Assembly (NCBI RefSeq): GCF_000367945.1
Contig: NZ_KB849179.1
Location: 664,446 to 728,445, forward strand
Origin: Acinetobacter proteolyticus
Lineage (GTDB): Bacteria; Pseudomonadota; Gammaproteobacteria; Pseudomonadales; Moraxellaceae
Direction: 5' to 3'
Length of the DNA stretch: 64,000 nucleotides
Position 1 is the first letter of the stretch; every line of letters starts with the position of its first letter. Under the pieces are notes generated by a model that did not search any database, was not told the origin of the DNA, and worked only from the letters and a program-made list of their open reading frames with translations. Position numbers and translations under genes: made by a program. Positions 46,180 through 55,334 of this stretch are shown in pieces.

Positions 46180-47379
46180 TTATTTCAGCTCACTTGATGA
46201 TTTACCCAATTCACGGCGGGCAATGATCAATTGCTGAATTTGTTGCGTACCTTCAAAAATATCCAGAATTTTTGAATCACGCGCCCATTTTTCCAATAAT
46301 TCATCTTCTCCATAGCCGACACTTGCTGCTAGCTCGACACATTTGAGTGTGATCTCATTACCCACACGACCCGCTTTAGCTTTGGCAATCGATGCTTCTT
46401 TTGAGTTCGGCTTTTTATTGTCTGCCATCCAGGTTGCCTTAATCATCAATAATCGTGCAGCTTCCCACTCAGCTTCCATACGATAGATTTGTGCAGCTAG
46501 GTTTGAGGTCTGTAAGTAGGGTGTTGCGTAGTCAGGATCAAGCTGATCTTTAAAAATTTCTTTGATACGTTCTAGCGATGCTTTGGCACAACCAATTGCC
46601 ATTGCTGCGACCAGTGGACGGGTGTTGTCAAAGGTTTCCATTACACCAGCGAAGCCTTTAGCCACATCAATTTCAGGGTTACCCAATAAATTGGCAGCAG
46701 GTACACGACAGTCGATAAAGCTGATTACGGCAGTATCTGAGGCTTTAATACCCAGTTTGTGCTCAAGACGTTCAACTTTCATGCCTGCTGTACCTTTGGG
46801 CACCACAAAAGACTTGATCGCAGCACGACCTAATTTTTTATCCAAAGTTGCCCAGACCACAACCGAATCAGCACGTTCACCTGAAGTGACGAAGATCTTT
46901 TCGCCATTCAGAATATAATCATCACCATCTTTGGTCGCCGTGGTGCGAATCGCAGCCGAATCCGAACCACAACCTGGCTCGGTAATCGCCATCGCAGCCC
47001 AAGTCCCTTTGAAACGTTCTAGCTGTTCGTCATTGGCAACCGCTGCAATTGCAGAGTTGCCCAATCCTTGACGTGGCATACTGAGTAACAAGCCTGTATC
47101 GCCATAACACATTTCAATGATACCGAGTGCTGCTGACATATTACCACCATTTACAATGGCATCAAGATTGGCAGTGCCACGTTTACTGGCATTGGCTGCA
47201 CCAACACCTTCACCACTTTCATTCATACCATCCAGTAATGCCGCCAGCATATCCAGTTCTTTCGGGTAGGCATGTTCAGCTTTATCGTATTTACGTGAAA
47301 TTGGACGTAGCACATTGAGCGCCGTTTCGTGTGCTTGATCAACCAGCATTTTGAATTTTTTCGGATTTTGTAAATTCAT
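46180..47379 (-). CDS. Acyl-CoA dehydrogenase, catalytic-type subunit
   Basis: This 399-residue protein of the acyl-CoA dehydrogenase family oxidises acyl-CoA to enoyl-CoA with FAD. It keeps the FAD/substrate motif TEPGCGSDSAAI and the catalytic base E376 in IFEGTQQIQQLIIA. It lacks the R..FG..ixxxQ block that contacts FAD of the partner subunit: that segment reads KDQLDPDYATPYLQTSN. The upstream gene has the opposite pattern, so the two may form one heteromeric enzyme. The ATG is preceded by GGAGAA; 15 bp separate the genes. The substrate is unknown. Confidence 0.88.
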   Translation of the reverse strand: MNLQNPKKFKMLVDQAHETALNVLRPISRKYDKAEHAYPKELDMLAALLDGMNESGEGVGAANASKRGTANLDAIVNGGNMSAALGIIEMCYGDTGLLLSMPRQGLGNSAIAAVANDEQLERFKGTWAAMAITEPGCGSDSAAIRTTATKDGDDYILNGEKIFVTSGERADSVVVWATLDKKLGRAAIKSFVVPKGTAGMKVERLEHKLGIKASDTAVISFIDCRVPAANLLGNPEIDVAKGFAGVMETFDNTRPLVAAMAIGCAKASLERIKEIFKDQLDPDYATPYLQTSNLAAQIYRMEAEWEAARLLMIKATWMADNKKPNSKEASIAKAKAGRVGNEITLKCVELAASVGYGEDELLEKWARDSKILDIFEGTQQIQQLIIARRELGKSSSELK

Positions 47380-47394
47380 TATTGTTCTCCAAAA

Positions 47395-48690
47395 TTAAGC
47401 ATGTAAGCCAGAATGCAAGATTGCAGTCGCACGAAGATCACGATACCAACGCTCAACAGGATGCTCTTTGGTAAAGCCATGACCACCGAGAATCTGAACG
47501 CCATCGGTCCCCATTTTCATTGATTTTTCAGCACAGAGCAGGCGAGCAAGATAGGCTTCACGATGGAATGGTTTACCAGCTTCTGCCAAACTCGCAGCAT
47601 TCAAAACCAGCATACGCATGGCATCAATTTCGATGGCCATATCTGCAATCATAAAAGCGACGCTTTGACGATGCGAGATTGGCTCACCAAAAGCAGTACG
47701 TTCATTGGCATATTTGATACAGTAGGCTTTGATCGCTTCACAAGTCCCAATTGCCATAGCACACCACATCAAATTGCCAAGATCGACAAAAGCAGTGTAA
47801 TCAAAATCAGCATCCCCTAAGCGTAAGGCTGGCGTTTGATTAAATTGAAGGGTCGCCGTTTCAGCAGCTTTTAGGCCCATTGCAGGGTTGGCTTTGATGG
47901 CAATTGTTTCATTGGATTGCACCACGAAAATATCAGGTTGACCGTTGAACTCTGCACTGACTAAAAACACATCGGCAATATCACCTAAAAGCACTAAGCT
48001 TTTTTCACCCGTGATATAGAACTGCCCATTGGCCTCAGTTGCGGTAGTTTTTAACTGGTATGGGTTAAAAGCAGCTGTTGCTTCCTGAAATGCGAAAGTC
48101 GCCGTAACATCCGTATCTTCTGCAAATACAGGTAAATACATCGATTGGACTTGGGTTGAGCCCCAACGGGTTATTGCATTGATAACACTGAAGGTGCTGA
48201 GTAAACCTGCGGTCAGACTGAAATCACCCTTAGCCAAGCTTTCTGCAATCAGAATATTACTCACAATATTTTGTTCTGCTGCCACACCACCCAATGCCTC
48301 TGGCAAAGCATAATAGTTGAGCCCCAAATCAACCAAATGTTGCCACAGTTCTTCCGGGAATTGTGCATGATGGTCTGCATCATGTGCCAATGTGTAGAGG
48401 ACTTCTTCAGCAAATTGTGACATGGCATCAACGGTCATTTGCTGTTCTTCAGTCAGACTGAGATCAAACAGATTTTTATTGGTTTGATTTGGGAGGCGTT
48501 GTTTATCGAGCGGTTGTGGCTTAAATGCTTTTTGTGTTTTATTGAGTACTTTAAAGCCTGTTTTTGAACCTTGATATAATGATTTCTCTACAAATTTTCT
48601 TAATTTGAGTTGATCAAGCATTTCGCTTCCTGCGAGTTTAGTGATCAAAGATAGCCCAAGACCTTGAGCCTTATTCATCATATTCGACAT
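47395..48690 (-). CDS. Acyl-CoA dehydrogenase, non-catalytic-type subunit
   Basis: The 431-residue protein has an extra N-terminal region of about 65 residues and then an acyl-CoA dehydrogenase fold. It keeps NERTAFGEPISHRQSVAFM and GGHGFTKEHPVERWYRDLR, but where the catalytic Glu is expected the sequence reads AILHSGLHA and stops, giving His426 in place of Glu; the EPGxGSD motif reads FQEATAAFNP. It is therefore probably not active alone. It is the first of the two genes. The 261 bp upstream (48691-48951) hold no gene; TGACATGC is repeated at 48725 and 48759, perhaps a regulator site. Confidence 0.85.
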   Translation of the reverse strand: MSNMMNKAQGLGLSLITKLAGSEMLDQLKLRKFVEKSLYQGSKTGFKVLNKTQKAFKPQPLDKQRLPNQTNKNLFDLSLTEEQQMTVDAMSQFAEEVLYTLAHDADHHAQFPEELWQHLVDLGLNYYALPEALGGVAAEQNIVSNILIAESLAKGDFSLTAGLLSTFSVINAITRWGSTQVQSMYLPVFAEDTDVTATFAFQEATAAFNPYQLKTTATEANGQFYITGEKSLVLLGDIADVFLVSAEFNGQPDIFVVQSNETIAIKANPAMGLKAAETATLQFNQTPALRLGDADFDYTAFVDLGNLMWCAMAIGTCEAIKAYCIKYANERTAFGEPISHRQSVAFMIADMAIEIDAMRMLVLNAASLAEAGKPFHREAYLARLLCAEKSMKMGTDGVQILGGHGFTKEHPVERWYRDLRATAILHSGLHA

Positions 48691-48951
48691 GATTTTATCC
48701 TGGAGGATGGTTGTAAATTTATGCTGACATGCTCCTGATCAAAAGACTATGTCTTGTTTGACATGCCGACTAGAGAAAGATAAAGGGTAAATAAGCAGGT
48801 TTTTATTTTGTATTGTATTGTTTTTTATGATTTTAAAAAAATATCAAAACAATAATTTTAAAAAAAATTGACCAAAATGACAGAGAATTAGTTTCGTTAG
48901 AATCGCTTTGTCATTTAGTCTGCTGAATCTGTGATTTATTTACCAACAGGA

Positions 48952-49242
48952 TTAGTCTAACCCCTCTGTCAGAATGACCATATATTCACCTGCCAAATCA
49001 CGATGCTTTTTGGCTTGTTGATAGGCATCGCTGTGATACCAATTCTGTGCTTCCTGCATATTGCTGAATTTAATGATGGCAACGCCGTCGCTTTCGATAT
49101 TTTCTAATGCAATCGACTGACCATAAAACACAATCGGTTCAGCGGCAAAAACTTGACTCGCTTGGCGTGCTAAAGTGGTGTAGGTTTTCATTTCATCTTG
49201 GTTTTTCAATTGCGTACGAATCAGAATGATATAGGCACTCAT
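48952..49242 (-). CDS. DUF1330 family protein
   Basis: The 96-residue protein is a dimeric alpha/beta-barrel of the DUF1330 type: MSAYIILIRTQLKNQDEMKTY, then FYGQSIALENIESDGVAIIKF and AQNWYHSDAYQQAKKHRD. Such small ferredoxin-like proteins are often isomerase- or monooxygenase-like but have no general function. ATG 49242 has AGGAAAA and fits the family; the longer frame to 49287 overlaps unlikely sequence. It lies 77 bp downstream of paaZ on the same strand. Confidence 0.8.
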   Translation of the reverse strand: MSAYIILIRTQLKNQDEMKTYTTLARQASQVFAAEPIVFYGQSIALENIESDGVAIIKFSNMQEAQNWYHSDAYQQAKKHRDLAGEYMVILTEGLD

Positions 49243-49319
49243 GGCTTTTCCTGAATTGAATTTATTTTTAACTGACCAAATTTTCAAGGCATTGATGGGT
49301 ACCCATCAATGCACTTACT

Positions 49320-51422
49320 TTAAGCTGCGCGGGCAACCAAAGTTAAAATATCATAGGTTGCGACCAGTTCATCACGCTGATTTTTGACTTTGATATCCCA
49401 AACTACGACACCATGTTCAGGTTGAGATGGATCTTTTTGCGGTTTAGGCGTTTTCTGCTTGCAAGTGAGTTCAACACGAATCGAATCACCAATTTTTACA
49501 GGCTCAACAAAACGCAAATTATCCATGCCATAGTTGGCAATCACAGGGCCTTGAGCAGCATCGACAAATAAACCTGCTGCGGCAGAAACAATGAAATAAC
49601 CATGCGCAACCCGTTCACCGAAGAAAGAGTCTGCTGCCGCGATTTTATCGGTATGCGCATAGAAATAGTCGCCACTTAAGCAGGCAAAATTGACAATATC
49701 GGCTTCGGTCACGGTACGACGTGCAGTCAATAAACGCTCACCAATTACCAGTTCATCAAAATCCTTTTTAAAAGGATGGACGCGGTCTTGCTTGATGTTG
49801 GCACCCGCGGTCCATGAATGCGTCACTTGAGTGAGGCTGTTCGGCGAACCTTGAATAGCAGTACGTTGCATATAGTGTTTGACTGCGCGAATGCCCCCCA
49901 GTTCTTCACCGCCACCAGCACGGCCTGGGCCGCCGTGAACGAGATGCGGCAGTGGTGAACCATGACCTGTACTTTCTTTGGCTGATTCTTCATCCAGAAT
50001 ATGAACACGACCATGCCATGGCGCAATTTTTTGAATAATCAGTTCGATATTCTCATCCCTGTTCTTTACCACAGAGGCAACCAGACTACCTTCACCACGA
50101 GCCACAAGATCGGCAAGTTCGTCGATTGATTGATACGGCATCAAAGTACACACAGGGCCAAAAGCTTCAGTGGTATGTACCAAGCTTGCCTGTAGTGGTT
50201 GCTCACAGAGTAACAAGGTCGGTGGGAAGAATGCACCTTTATCAGGATGCCCAGCATTGATTTTGAAAGTTGTCTCATCACCAAATACAATTTTGGCTTC
50301 TTTCGCCAGTTCAGCAACTTTAGCCGCTACATCCAGTTTTTGTTTTGGACTGGCGAGTGCACCCATGGTGGTGTCTTGTTTTTGTGGATCACCAACCACG
50401 ACTTTTGCCAGCTTAGCACTTAGTTTTTGCTGAACTTGTTCAAGAAGTGCTTGTGGTACAAAGGCTCGACGAATCGCAGTACATTTTTGTCCTGCTTTTG
50501 TGGTCATTTCACGAAACACTTCGCGTACTAATAGATCAACCGTGGCTTCATCTGCTTCAGGGCTGAGGATCGCACTATTCACTGAATCAGCTTCCATACT
50601 AAATGGAATGGAATATTTGTTCAGATGGGGATGATTGCGAAGCTTTTGTCCAGTATAGGCTGAGCCAGTAAAGGTCACGCAGTCTTGAGGGCCCAAGTAA
50701 TCAAACAAATCGTCAATTTGTCCGCAAATCAGTTGTAGAGAACCTTTGGGTAGGATTCCAGTCGAAATAATGGCTTCAACCACGGCTTGAGTCAGTTGAG
50801 CACCATCAGTGGCTGGCTTGACGATACAAGGTACACCCGCCAATAACGTCGGTGCAATTTTTTCCAGCATGCCCCAAATCGGGAAGTTAAAGGCATTGAT
50901 GTGTACAGCCACACCTGCTTTCGGACTGAGAATATGCTTTGCTCCAAATGTGCCATGTTTAGAGAGTTGAATCCAGCTATCCTCAGTGATGATTTTTTCA
51001 TCATTGAGTTCACGACGTACCAGACTTGAGTAGGCAAATAAGGTTTGAATACCACCTTCAATATCAATCCAGGCATCTTTTCGTGTTGCACCTGTTGCAT
51101 AGGCAAGCTGATAAAAATCTTCTTTATGCTCAAGTAGGTGTTGTGCAATTTGTTTTAAAGCATTGGCTCGTTGATGAAAAGTCCAGTTTGCCAGCTCGGT
51201 ACCATTCTGCTTGGCATATTTGACCACTTGCTGCATGTCGATGCCGTGACTGCTGACACTATAGATTGGCTCGCCAGTAATGGCATGTACAACCGTACGT
51301 CGATCGTGATGGCTTGAGTGCCACGTTGCATAGACATAGGACGCTAGCTGTAGCAGTTGCTGACCCGAACCTTGGTCTTCATTGTCCTTGGCGATTTCTT
51401 CTGGCTGTGCTTGTTCAAGCAT
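49320..51422 (-). CDS. paaZ: Bifunctional oxepin-CoA hydrolase/semialdehyde dehydrogenase PaaZ
   Basis: PaaZ opens the oxepin-CoA ring and oxidises the resulting semialdehyde. The 700-residue protein has an N-terminal aldehyde dehydrogenase domain (FNFPIWGMLEKIAP; Glu in SMEADSVN; catalytic Cys in AGQKCTAIRR) and a C-terminal MaoC hydratase domain (about 540-690) with CLSGDYFYAHTD. GGAG seven bases before ATG 51422 favours it over 51428. It is divergent from paaA over 266 bp. Confidence 0.95.
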   Translation of the reverse strand: MLEQAQPEEIAKDNEDQGSGQQLLQLASYVYATWHSSHHDRRTVVHAITGEPIYSVSSHGIDMQQVVKYAKQNGTELANWTFHQRANALKQIAQHLLEHKEDFYQLAYATGATRKDAWIDIEGGIQTLFAYSSLVRRELNDEKIITEDSWIQLSKHGTFGAKHILSPKAGVAVHINAFNFPIWGMLEKIAPTLLAGVPCIVKPATDGAQLTQAVVEAIISTGILPKGSLQLICGQIDDLFDYLGPQDCVTFTGSAYTGQKLRNHPHLNKYSIPFSMEADSVNSAILSPEADEATVDLLVREVFREMTTKAGQKCTAIRRAFVPQALLEQVQQKLSAKLAKVVVGDPQKQDTTMGALASPKQKLDVAAKVAELAKEAKIVFGDETTFKINAGHPDKGAFFPPTLLLCEQPLQASLVHTTEAFGPVCTLMPYQSIDELADLVARGEGSLVASVVKNRDENIELIIQKIAPWHGRVHILDEESAKESTGHGSPLPHLVHGGPGRAGGGEELGGIRAVKHYMQRTAIQGSPNSLTQVTHSWTAGANIKQDRVHPFKKDFDELVIGERLLTARRTVTEADIVNFACLSGDYFYAHTDKIAAADSFFGERVAHGYFIVSAAAGLFVDAAQGPVIANYGMDNLRFVEPVKIGDSIRVELTCKQKTPKPQKDPSQPEHGVVVWDIKVKNQRDELVATYDILTLVARAA

Positions 51423-51608
51423 GATCAAACTCCATTTTTATGTGATACATCAATTATAAAAATATTTAAAATATGATTCATAATTTCATCCTGATTAAGC
51501 GCAAAGTCAATCTAAATTTGTTTAAAATATTCAAATTAATTTCTATTAATTTTATTAAATGTAATTAAAACAATTGCTTGAGTTGAGTTTACTGGTTTAT
51601 TTTAATTT

Positions 51609-51646
51609 GATACAAAAATATTTATTGACTTTATTTTTTGTGTATC
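51609..51646. promoter_or_regulatory. Inverted repeat in the paaZ-paaA intergenic region
   Basis: GATACA (51609-51614) and TGTATC (51641-51646) are perfect inverted half-sites 26 bp apart, extended by A- and T-runs on the inner side. A TTGACT -35-like element at 51625-51630 lies between them. This is a reasonable place for the PaaX repressor, whose gene ends the cluster. The rest of 51423-51688 is AT-rich promoter DNA without a gene. Confidence 0.4.
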
Positions 51647-51688
51647 GAAAAATAGATTCATGGATGGAATTCTCAAGGGAATCTACAA

Positions 51689-52627
51689 ATGGAAAATAAG
51701 TATCAGAAATTTGAGCACAATATCGCCAATGACATCACCATTGAAGCCAAAGATGAAATGCCAGAAGCATATCGCAAAACCTTGATTCGTCAGATTGGGC
51801 AACATGGTCATTCAGAAATTGTCGGTATGCTGCCAGAAGGTAACTGGATTACCCGTGCACCGACCTTGAAACGTAAAGCCGTGCTATTGGCAAAAGTTCA
51901 GGATGAGGCAGGGCATGGACTTTACCTCTACAGTGCCGCAGAAACCTTGGGTGCGGACCGTGATGAGATGATGGAAAAATTGATTGATGGAAAAATGAAA
52001 TATTCATCCATCTTCAATTATCCAACCATGAGTTGGGCTGATGTCGCGGCGATTGGCTGGCTGGTTGATGGTGCTGCGATTGTGAATCAAGTGGCTTTAT
52101 GCCGTACCTCTTATGGTCCTTATGCACGTGCCATGGTACGGATTTGCAAAGAAGAAAGTTTCCATCAACGTCAAGGTTTTGAAGCCATGATGGCATTGGC
52201 GGCTGGTTCACCCGAACAAAAACAAATGGCGCAAGATGCGGTGAATCGTTTCTGGTGGCCTGCATTGATGATGTTTGGCCCAAGTGATGATCATTCTCCT
52301 AATAGTGCGCAAAGCATGGCATGGGGAATCAAACGCTTTAGTAATGATGAATTGCGTCAAAAGTTCATCGATAACACTGTGCCACAGGTGTTGCAGCTTG
52401 GTTTAACTGTGCCAGATGCTGATTTGCAGTGGAATGAGGCAACAGGTCATTACAGCTATGGCGAAATTGACTGGCAAGAATTTAATGAGGTGATTGCGGG
52501 TCGCGGGCCTTGTAATCATGAACGGATCGAAGCACGTCGTAAGGCTTGGGAAAATGGCAAGTGGGTACGTGATGCCGCTGTGGTGTATGCCAAAAAGCAG
52601 CAAGCCCAAGTCGGTAAAGTTGCTTAA
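51689..52627 (+). CDS. paaA: Phenylacetyl-CoA epoxidase subunit PaaA
   Basis: PaaA is the catalytic diiron subunit of the epoxidase PaaABCE that forms 1,2-epoxyphenylacetyl-CoA. The 312-residue protein shows the ferritin-like iron ligands in [17 protein letters not shown] and [24 protein letters not shown] precedes the ATG. It starts the paaABCDEFGHJK operon, each gene following closely. Confidence 0.96.
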   Translation: MENKYQKFEHNIANDITIEAKDEMPEAYRKTLIRQIGQHGHSEIVGMLPEGNWITRAPTLKRKAVLLAKVQDEAGHGLYLYSAAETLGADRDEMMEKLIDGKMKYSSIFNYPTMSWADVAAIGWLVDGAAIVNQVALCRTSYGPYARAMVRICKEESFHQRQGFEAMMALAAGSPEQKQMAQDAVNRFWWPALMMFGPSDDHSPNSAQSMAWGIKRFSNDELRQKFIDNTVPQVLQLGLTVPDADLQWNEATGHYSYGEIDWQEFNEVIAGRGPCNHERIEARRKAWENGKWVRDAAVVYAKKQQAQVGKVA

Positions 52628-52660
52628 GCAAAATTTAGGGAAAAATTTGAGGATAACGTA

Positions 52661-52951
52661 ATGAAAAATAATAACAACTGGTCGCTTTATGAAGTGTTTG
52701 TGCGCAGTAAACAAGGTTTAAGTCACCGCCATGTTGGCAGTTTAAGAGCACCAGATGACGAAATTGCACTGCAACATGCACGTGATGTCTATACCCGTCG
52801 CAATGAAGGCATCAGCATTTGGGTGGTGCGTTCAGAACTAATCAAATCATCACAGCCAGACGAAAAAGCAGAGTTTTTTGAACCTGCATTGGACAAAGTC
52901 TATCGTCATCCGACCTTCTATCATATTCCTGATGGCATTGAGCACATGTAA
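52661..52951 (+). CDS. paaB: Phenylacetyl-CoA epoxidase subunit PaaB
   Basis: A small 96-residue subunit of the epoxidase, thought to bridge PaaAC heterodimers. Family motifs: WSLYEVFVRSKQGLSHRHVG, LHAPDD-like region LRAPDDEIALQHARD and YTRRNEGISIWVV. It lies between paaA and paaC. Confidence 0.95.
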   Translation: MKNNNNWSLYEVFVRSKQGLSHRHVGSLRAPDDEIALQHARDVYTRRNEGISIWVVRSELIKSSQPDEKAEFFEPALDKVYRHPTFYHIPDGIEHM

Positions 52952-52963
52952 GGGAGTATGCAA

Positions 52964-53719
52964 ATGAAGAATATCGCTTTGTCTAAATTCTTATTACATA
53001 TCGGTGATAGCCAACTGGTATTGGCGCAACGTTTGGCTGAATGGTGTGGTCATGCGCCAGAGCTGGAAATTGATATTGCTTTGGCCAATATTGGTCTGGA
53101 TTTACTGGGGCAATCCCGAAATTTCCTGACTTTAGCGGGACAATATGAAGCTGAAAAACGTGATGAAGATCAACTGGCTTATTTCCGTAATGAACGTGAG
53201 TTTTTCAATTTATTGCTATGTGAACAACCGAATGGTGATTTTGCACAGACCATCGTGCGTCAGTGGTTGATGGATCATTACCATGTGTTGTTATTAACCG
53301 CTTTAACTCAATCCTCAATGCCAGAAGTCGCTGCATTGGCGGTGAAATCTTTAAAAGAAGCCAAGTACCATATTCGTTTCTCCACCAGCTGGATGGAGCG
53401 TTTAAGCCTCAGTACAACCGAAGCACATCAACGTGTGCAGCACGCATTAGATAGTTTATGGCGTTTTAGTGCTGAACTGTTCGAATTGACTGCGGAAGAA
53501 CAGACACTGGTTGAGCTAGGCATCATTGCTGATTTTTCCACTGAAAAAGCGCAATGGGAGCAAATCGTTGTAGCGGAATTGAAGCGTTTTGAATTAACGA
53601 TTCCTGTGAATGGTGCTTACCGCCGTGGGGCAAAACAAGGCTTGCATACCGAACATTTAGGATATCTGTTGGCTGAAATGCAATCCATTCAGCGTAGTTA
53701 TCCTGAGATGACTTGGTAA
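52964..53719 (+). CDS. paaC: Phenylacetyl-CoA epoxidase subunit PaaC
   Basis: PaaC is the structural partner of PaaA with a ferritin-like fold but no functional diiron site. The 251-residue protein has LLHIGDSQLVLAQRLAEWCG, LANIGLDLLGQSRNF and AKYHIRFSTSWMERL. GGGAG at 52952-52956 is better placed for ATG 52964 than for 52958. It is followed by paaD. Confidence 0.94.
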   Translation: MKNIALSKFLLHIGDSQLVLAQRLAEWCGHAPELEIDIALANIGLDLLGQSRNFLTLAGQYEAEKRDEDQLAYFRNEREFFNLLLCEQPNGDFAQTIVRQWLMDHYHVLLLTALTQSSMPEVAALAVKSLKEAKYHIRFSTSWMERLSLSTTEAHQRVQHALDSLWRFSAELFELTAEEQTLVELGIIADFSTEKAQWEQIVVAELKRFELTIPVNGAYRRGAKQGLHTEHLGYLLAEMQSIQRSYPEMTW

Positions 53720-53735
53720 CACAAGGAGTGTAGCC

Positions 53736-54236
53736 ATGCAAATGATTCGCCATTGTATTGACCAATGCTGGGATGTTCTACAGAAAGTCAGTGATCCAGA
53801 AATTCCTGTATTGTCCGTTGTTGATCTGGGCATGATTCGCGGTGTTGAGTTGAATGAACAACAAGAAATTATTGTTCGATTGACCCCGACCTATAGCGGT
53901 TGTCCAGCGACTGACTTATTAAAAACACAGATTGTCGAAGCATTGGCAGCGGAAGATCTAATTCCGGCAAAAGTCATGATTGATTTATCTGAAGCATGGA
54001 CCACGGACTGGATGTCGGATGCAGGTAAGCAGAAATTGCAAGCCTATGGGATTGCGCCACCAGAAGGGACTGCACAGCTATGCGGAACGCATGTGCATCT
54101 GAGTGATGGTGTGGTCTGTCCGCACTGTAAAAGCCGTGACACTCGATTGCTGACCGAGTTTAGTTCGACTGCCTGCAAAGCGCTGTACAAATGTCGGGAC
54201 TGCCTTGAACCCTTTGATTATTTTAAATGTATTTAA
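53736..54236 (+). CDS. paaD: PaaD, Fe-S/maturation protein of the epoxidase
   Basis: PaaD (DUF59/MIP18 type with a C-terminal zinc-ribbon) is needed for assembling the epoxidase, probably its Fe-S or iron centre. The 166-residue protein has VSDPEIPVLSVVDLGMIRGV, PTYSGCPATDLL, and a C-terminal CPHCKSRDT and CRDCLEPFDYFKCI. AGGAG lies seven bases before the ATG. Confidence 0.94.
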   Translation: MQMIRHCIDQCWDVLQKVSDPEIPVLSVVDLGMIRGVELNEQQEIIVRLTPTYSGCPATDLLKTQIVEALAAEDLIPAKVMIDLSEAWTTDWMSDAGKQKLQAYGIAPPEGTAQLCGTHVHLSDGVVCPHCKSRDTRLLTEFSSTACKALYKCRDCLEPFDYFKCI

Positions 54237-54259
54237 AGCCTTGGATAAGGAAATCAGCC

Positions 54260-55321
54260 ATGAGCCAATTTATTCCATTAAAAGTAAAAACAATTACACC
54301 TCAGACCGATCAGGCAATTTGTATTGCTTTTGATCTGGTCCCTGAACAACAGCAACAGTTCCAATTTCAGCCGGGCCAACATCTGACGATTCGCCATTTA
54401 ACCGAAGCGGGTGAAATTCGCCGTTGCTATTCGATCTGTAGCTATGCGCCAAAAGAAGATATCAGTATTGCGGTGAAAAAGATTGATCAGGGCCAATTTT
54501 CCCATTGGGCCAATGAACATTTAAAAGTCGGTGATGTACTGGACGTGATGCCACCACAGGGCGTGTTTTTTCAGAAAGCAGCTAGAACAGGTGGGCAAGC
54601 TTATTTAGGTATTGCTGCTGGAAGTGGCATTACCCCGATTCTTTCCATCATCAAACAGGTGTTGTTTGAGCAAGCATCGGCAAATTTTACTTTGTTGTAT
54701 GGCAATCGTTCGTGGAAACAGACCATGTTTTCCGAGCAGATTATGGACCTGAAAGACCAGTTTAAAGAACGTTTTCAGCTCATCAATATTTTCTCACGCG
54801 AGTTCAATGACAGTGAGTTACTGAATGGCCGTATCGATGAAAACAAGCTGAAGCAATTATTTGAACATGAGGTATTAGAACCCAACTTTGACCATGTATT
54901 TGCCTGTGGTCCAGATGAAATGATGGACACGGTCGAACGCCTTTTTCCTGTGTATGGTGTGACTAAAGATAAGATTCACACGGAACGCTTTAACACGGGG
55001 CATGTGCGCAAACGTTCTGCGGAAAGCGATGTCAACCGTAAAGAAGAAAAAGTCAATATTGTGTTGGATGGACGAGAGTTGATCGTTGCTGTGGGGCAAG
55101 AGGACGAAAGTATTCTGGATGCTGCTTTACGTGCAGGCGCAGATTTGCCTTATGCCTGTAAAGGTGGCGTCTGTGCCACTTGTCGCTGCAAGGTGCTTTC
55201 AGGTGAGGTGGATATGTTCCTGAACTATAGCCTTGAAGATGATGAGGTGGAAAAAGGTTATGTGCTGAGCTGCCAGACTTTACCGAAAGGCGCGAATGTG
55301 CGTTTGAGTTTTGATGAGTAG
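54260..55321 (+). CDS. paaE: Phenylacetyl-CoA epoxidase reductase PaaE
   Basis: PaaE passes electrons from NADPH through FAD and [2Fe-2S] to PaaABC. The 353-residue protein has a ferredoxin-NADP reductase domain (RRCYSICSYAP, GIAAGSGITPILSI) and a C-terminal plant-type ferredoxin with CKGGVCATCRCK. ATG 54260 (MSQFIPLKV) has AAGGAA upstream; the longer frame starting at 54227 overlaps paaD. paaF follows after 13 bp. Confidence 0.95.
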   Translation: MSQFIPLKVKTITPQTDQAICIAFDLVPEQQQQFQFQPGQHLTIRHLTEAGEIRRCYSICSYAPKEDISIAVKKIDQGQFSHWANEHLKVGDVLDVMPPQGVFFQKAARTGGQAYLGIAAGSGITPILSIIKQVLFEQASANFTLLYGNRSWKQTMFSEQIMDLKDQFKERFQLINIFSREFNDSELLNGRIDENKLKQLFEHEVLEPNFDHVFACGPDEMMDTVERLFPVYGVTKDKIHTERFNTGHVRKRSAESDVNRKEEKVNIVLDGRELIVAVGQEDESILDAALRAGADLPYACKGGVCATCRCKVLSGEVDMFLNYSLEDDEVEKGYVLSCQTLPKGANVRLSFDE

Positions 55322-55334
55322 AGGTGAGATAGCC

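Noticed and set aside
48691..48951. Possible small gene or mobile remnant between the acyl-CoA dehydrogenase and DUF1330 genes
   Set aside because: The stretch is AT-rich with stops in all frames and no terminal repeats; best read as promoter DNA.
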